Assembly: GCF_000789235.1 (NCBI RefSeq)
Contig: NZ_KN525716.1
Span: 3,020,100 to 3,084,099 of the forward strand
From: Wocania ichthyoenteri Th78
Lineage (GTDB): Bacteria; Bacteroidota; Bacteroidia; Flavobacteriales; Flavobacteriaceae
DNA: 64,000 nucleotides
Reading direction: 5' to 3'
Both the position numbers and the translations under genes were made by a program. Within the stretch, counting starts at the first letter, position 1. Each line of letters starts with the position of its first letter. The notes under the pieces were generated by a model. The model was given only the letters and a program-made list of their open reading frames with translations. It did not search any database and was not told where the DNA came from. Of the stretch, positions 61,127-64,000 are shown one piece after another.

Positions 61127-62092
61127 ATGAATAAAGATAGAAAAATTTATGGTATTGACATTAGTAAAGGTGTTTTTGATCTGTATAACGATACGGCAGG
61201 ACATCTTGATTTTAAAAATGAAGAAAAGGGATTTAAGGCCCTATTAAAATCGTTGCCCAAAGACGCATTAGTGGTTATGGAAGCTACAGGTTGTTATCAT
61301 TATAGACTAGCCCAATACTTGCACAATAACAAGGTTTTAGTGTCAGTAGTTAATCCATTATCTGTAAAGCGATTTATCCAAATGAAACTGGCAAAAGTAA
61401 AAACGGATAAGAGTGATGCTAAATTTATTTTTGATTATGCAACAGTAAATGAAGTTCCTTTGTACAGAGCTTTAACCGAGTTGCAAAGTGAATGCCTTCA
61501 GTTGTATCAGTTATTGGATGTTTATATAAAGCAGAGTACGGTAACCAAGAATAAATTGCACGGTGAAAAAGTCTTGGGCATTCCATCAAAGGCTGTTTAT
61601 AATTCACTTAACCGAACTCTGAAGCATTTACAAAAAGAGATCTTGATTATAGAAAACAGGCTTTTAGAGTTGGTAAAACAAGAACAGCAAGAGCAATTAA
61701 CTCTACTTCAAACCATACCAGGTATAGGCCTTAAAACAGCTTTGTTTTTAGTGGTTACTACTAATGGCTTTGAAAAATTTGAAACGGCTTCTCAACTTTG
61801 TAGTTATGCTGGGATTACACCAACGATACGGCAATCAGGAAGTAGTTTGAGGGGAAAAAGTAGAATAAGTAAAGTTGGTAATAGAAAACTTAGGCGATTA
61901 CTTTTTTTATCAGCGTTTTCAGCATGCAGGTACAATAAAGCATGTAAAGCAATTTTTGATAGATTGGTTTTGAAAGGTAAAAGTAAAAAGTTAGCATTAA
62001 TAGCAGTAGCAAATAAATTGTTAAAACAGGCATTTGCTATTGCAAAATCAAGATTACCTTATGACGAAAACTTTGTTTCAAAATTAGTTTAA
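61127..62092 (+). CDS. IS110-family DEDD transposase/recombinase
   Basis: A 321-residue recombinase that moves the element by RNA-guided strand exchange. The N-terminal RuvC-like DEDD domain shows YGIDISKGVFDLY (first Asp), ALVVMEATGCYHY (Glu) and KTDKSDAKFIFDYA (Asp pair). A coiled-coil linker spans about residues 120-190. The C-terminal Tnp domain has TIPGIGLKTALFLV, then GSSLRGKSRISKVGNRKLRRLL, where the catalytic Ser lies. The frame is intact and of normal length, so the element may be active. Confidence 0.95.
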   Translation: MNKDRKIYGIDISKGVFDLYNDTAGHLDFKNEEKGFKALLKSLPKDALVVMEATGCYHYRLAQYLHNNKVLVSVVNPLSVKRFIQMKLAKVKTDKSDAKFIFDYATVNEVPLYRALTELQSECLQLYQLLDVYIKQSTVTKNKLHGEKVLGIPSKAVYNSLNRTLKHLQKEILIIENRLLELVKQEQQEQLTLLQTIPGIGLKTALFLVVTTNGFEKFETASQLCSYAGITPTIRQSGSSLRGKSRISKVGNRKLRRLLFLSAFSACRYNKACKAIFDRLVLKGKSKKLALIAVANKLLKQAFAIAKSRLPYDENFVSKLV

Positions 62093-62120
62093 AAAAGACT
62101 TGTTTTTTAACTCAGTTCTT

Positions 62121-62156
62121 CTTAAGTTATCGTTTTTTTTATCACAAAGTCAAGTA
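62121..62156 (+). repeat. Right half of the split family B repeat
   Basis: CTTAAGTTATCGTTTTTTTT then ATCACAAAGTCAAG. It matches the latter half of copies 1 and 3 (T-tract followed by ACAAAGTCAA). Confidence 0.6.
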
Positions 62157-62203
62157 TACATTATATTACCAATTAGTTACAGAAAAAAGGAATGTATTAC
62201 AAA

Positions 62204-63154
62204 TTAAAACTTGTTTTTAGTAAACACTAAAAACATAAATATACCGTAAGCAAATACTAAAAGGAATCCTTTTATTCTGCTTATTTGCATACGTTTTGGT
62301 ATAAAAATTAGCGGTATTAAAATGGCCGAAAACCCAAGCATCCAAAAAACATCGCTAGATAATATTTGAGTTTCAGTTACTGGGATGGGTTTTATCATTG
62401 CAGTCAATCCCAAAACAGATGCAATATTAAATATATTAGAGCCTATTAAATTCCCTAAAGAAATGGCTTTTTCTTGCTTTGCTGCTGCAATAACCGATGC
62501 TGCCAATTCTGGGACACTTGTACCTATAGCTATTAAAGAGACCCCTATAACCGCTTCGCTAACCCCAACAGCCATAGCTATTTCTTTTGCACCATCAACT
62601 AGCCATTCACTACCTAAATATAAAGCTGTAGCACCAATAACCAACCATATAAAAATTTTAAAATTTGATACTACAGCTAAACTGTCATCTACTTCTTCTA
62701 CGGTAGTATCTTTTTTAGTACTTCTTATTAATATAAATAAAAACACGATAAGCCCTGTAAACAGAATTGCACCTTCGATAGCTGTTAGTAAACTATCATT
62801 TTTAAGGAAATAGTACAAAACTACAGAAAACAACATCATTACCGGCCAGTTAAGTTTGTAAAACGATTTATCGACCGAAATAGCACCAACCATAGCCGTA
62901 ATACCTAACACTAAACCAATATTAGCAATATTAGAACCCACAACATTATTAATGGCTATTGCTGGCGAACCAGAAAGCGCAGCTTGCAAACTCACCAATA
63001 ATTCTGGTGCAGAGGTTGCAAAGGAAACCACCGTCATCCCTATTACCATTTTAGATATACTAAACTTAAATGATAAGGCTACAGACGATCGTACTAAAAA
63101 CTCACCTCCTATTACTAACAGTAAAAAACCAAGGACAACCAAAAGTATGCTCAT
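62204..63154 (-). CDS. Calcium/sodium antiporter (CaCA family, YrbG-like)
   Basis: A 316-residue inner-membrane exchanger with ten or so helices and an internal duplication. The two alpha repeats are VVSFATSAPELLVSLQAA with GSNIANIGLVLG in the first half, and IAIGTSVPELAASVIAA with GSNIFNIASVLGL in the second half. These bind Na+ and Ca2+. The acidic loop between halves (about residues 155-175, KKDTTVEEVDDS) is typical. It likely exports calcium using the sodium gradient found in marine flavobacteria. It is adjacent to the IS110 element but intact. Confidence 0.93.
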   Translation of the reverse strand: MSILLVVLGFLLLVIGGEFLVRSSVALSFKFSISKMVIGMTVVSFATSAPELLVSLQAALSGSPAIAINNVVGSNIANIGLVLGITAMVGAISVDKSFYKLNWPVMMLFSVVLYYFLKNDSLLTAIEGAILFTGLIVFLFILIRSTKKDTTVEEVDDSLAVVSNFKIFIWLVIGATALYLGSEWLVDGAKEIAMAVGVSEAVIGVSLIAIGTSVPELAASVIAAAKQEKAISLGNLIGSNIFNIASVLGLTAMIKPIPVTETQILSSDVFWMLGFSAILIPLIFIPKRMQISRIKGFLLVFAYGIFMFLVFTKNKF

Positions 63155-63291
63155 AATTATTTTTTATGCGAAGATAAATGAAAGTGAAAAGTGAAAAACG
63201 AAAAGTGAAATTTTTTTTAAAAAACTTAAAATTTAGTTAAACAACTATTATTTTAGTTGTATAACTACAAATATAGTTATATGTTTGTGTT

Positions 63292-63402
63292 GCGTTAGGG
63301 ATTGAACGGCATGTTTGAGCTCGACGACGCAGGAGGAAGCGAGTAGTGAAAGCCCGACCACTTGCACTGAGCGTAGTCGAAGTGTTGTGGTAACGCCCAA
63401 AT
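63292..63402. repeat. Dispersed intergenic repeat, family A copy 5 with an embedded family C unit
   Basis: Starts GCGTTAGGGATTGAACGGCA and ends GGTAACGCCCAAAT, with GAAAGCCCGACC inside, in the same order as copy 1. CTTGCACTGAGCGTAGTCGA (63361-63380) is a family C unit lodged inside. It fills the gap between the divergent antiporter and BlaI-like genes. Confidence 0.68.
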
Positions 63403-63429
63403 AATTAAACTTAAAAAAAACTGATACTA

Positions 63430-63789
63430 ATGCAAAAGCTAACAAACAAAGAAGAAGAAATTATGCATATTTTATGGAAGCTTGAAAAGGCTTTTGTAAA
63501 GGATGTTCTTGCAGAAATTACAAACGATAAACCGCATTACAACACTCTGTCGACTATTATAAGAAATTTGGAATATAAAGGTTTTGTAGCTTACAATGCC
63601 TACGGAAAGACGCACCAATACTACCCTATTGTTACTAAAGAGGATTATAAAAAACGGTTTATGACTGTGGCTATTGATAATTACTTTAACAACTCGTATA
63701 AAAATATGGTATCGTTTTTTGCGAAAGAAGAAAAAATAAGCGTGGACGAGCTTAAGGAGATTATTGCATTAATTGAGAAACAAAAATAA
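63430..63789 (+). CDS. BlaI/MecI/CopY-family transcriptional repressor
   Basis: A 119-residue winged-helix repressor. The family start is clear: LTNKEEEIMHILWKLEKAFV, then DVLAEITNDKPHYNTLSTIIRNLEYKGFV. The C-terminal dimerisation helices follow (NMVSFFAKEEKISVDELKEIIALIEKQ). Such repressors control beta-lactamase or, in Bacteroidota, mostly unknown envelope-stress genes, and are inactivated by the partner M56 peptidase. The partner gene starts 2 bases after the stop here. Confidence 0.93.
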   Translation: MQKLTNKEEEIMHILWKLEKAFVKDVLAEITNDKPHYNTLSTIIRNLEYKGFVAYNAYGKTHQYYPIVTKEDYKKRFMTVAIDNYFNNSYKNMVSFFAKEEKISVDELKEIIALIEKQK

Positions 63790-63791
63790 CC

Positions 63792-64000
63792 ATGGAATAT
63801 TTACTTAAAGCCAGTGCTGTTATTGCTATTTTTTACGTGTGTTATAAATTGTTTTTACAGCGTGATACGTTTTTTCAGTCTAACCGTTGGTTTTTGTTAA
63901 TAGGACTAATTACTGCTTTTACGTTGCCTTTTGTGGTTATTCCTATTTACATTGAATATACACCAATGCCTATTGAAAATTTTGTAATTAATGATGCTTC
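63792..64000 (+). CDS. M56-family (BlaR1-like) sensor peptidase, N-terminal part
   Basis: The frame runs off the window end after about 69 residues. It begins MEYLLKASAVIAIFYVCYKL, followed by FLQRDTFFQSNRWFLL, the characteristic start of Bacteroidota M56 proteins, with two membrane helices visible. The HExxH zinc motif is expected further on and is not in the window. The protein senses a signal and cleaves the BlaI-type repressor encoded just upstream. Confidence 0.88.
   Translation, partial: MEYLLKASAVIAIFYVCYKLFLQRDTFFQSNRWFLLIGLITAFTLPFVVIPIYIEYTPMPIENFVINDA

Larger units (their letters stand above)
60916..62122 (+). mobile_element. IS110-family insertion sequence
   Basis: About 1.2 kb. 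Both ends carry the 8-base CTTAAGTT (60916-60923 and 62121-62128). The dinucleotide CT, the usual IS110 core, may be the crossover point at each side. There are no terminal inverted repeats, as expected for IS110 elements. Content: a non-coding 5' end of about 210 bases with a bridge-RNA-like structure, one transposase gene and a short 3' end. Removing the element joins 60915 to 62121 and restores a family B repeat. Exact ends are inferred. Confidence 0.75.

Noticed and set aside
63248-63445. Minus-strand frame in the antiporter-BlaI gap
   Set aside because: Runs through a family A/C repeat and overlaps the start of the BlaI-like gene.

Overview
This 64 kb window is AT-rich chromosomal DNA from a member of the Flavobacteriaceae (Bacteroidota). 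The evidence is a type IX secretion sorting domain, the Bacteroidota -7 promoter motif TAnnTTTG in front of many genes, a divergent pair of GSIII and GSII glutamine synthetases, a Rho factor with a long polar insertion, a CarB without its allosteric domain, and families such as DUF4293, DUF4252, DUF3810, DUF5777 and DUF6503. Genus cannot be fixed from the sequence alone.

Layout. 1-0.8 kb: end of carB. 0.9-4.8 kb: an ECF sigma factor followed on the minus strand by an envelope redox operon (OB-fold protein, cupredoxin with T9SS tail, DUF5777 protein, two CxxCH lipoproteins, YceI). 4.8-11.4 kb: DoxX-like protein, acyl-CoA thioesterase, RmuC, an SCO1-like copper chaperone and two related TPR proteins. 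11.4-17.5 kb: a cobalamin uptake locus, with a riboswitch and TonB receptor on plus, BtuFCD-like ABC transporter on minus, and a PP-loop ATPase. 17.5-21.6 kb: S41 peptidase, then an ECF sigma / TM protein / two DUF4252 proteins operon. 21.6-31 kb: purB with a 58-residue membrane protein, heme-binding protein, glycosyltransferase, sirtuin, TrmH, CarboxypepD-like proteins, DEAD-box helicase. 31-46.8 kb: M48 peptidase, broken GIY-YIG gene, rRNA methyltransferase, amidohydrolases, DUF3810, dipeptidase, YidD, CysS, FolE. 47-55.7 kb: FadL-like porin, low-complexity lipoprotein, ProS, tRNA-Glu, rpsT, Rho, DUF4293, FKBP isomerase, phosphoesterase. 55.8-59.3 kb: glnN and glnII. 59.7-64 kb: NTF2-like protein, Crp/Fnr regulator, an IS110-family element, a Ca/Na exchanger, and the start of a BlaI/BlaR1-like pair.

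The intergenic spaces hold several families of short dispersed repeats, called A to F here. The most striking observation is the IS110 element. Its 5' non-coding end can fold into a bridge-RNA-like hairpin. Two 9-nt arms in its loop match the two halves of dispersed repeat family B, and the element itself sits inside a split copy of that repeat. The guide-target relation is therefore visible within one window. Other notable points are a 28-bp palindrome that looks like back-to-back ECF promoters, a dispersed repeat absorbed in frame into an rRNA methyltransferase gene, and paired TPR proteins with a shared histidine motif beside a copper chaperone.
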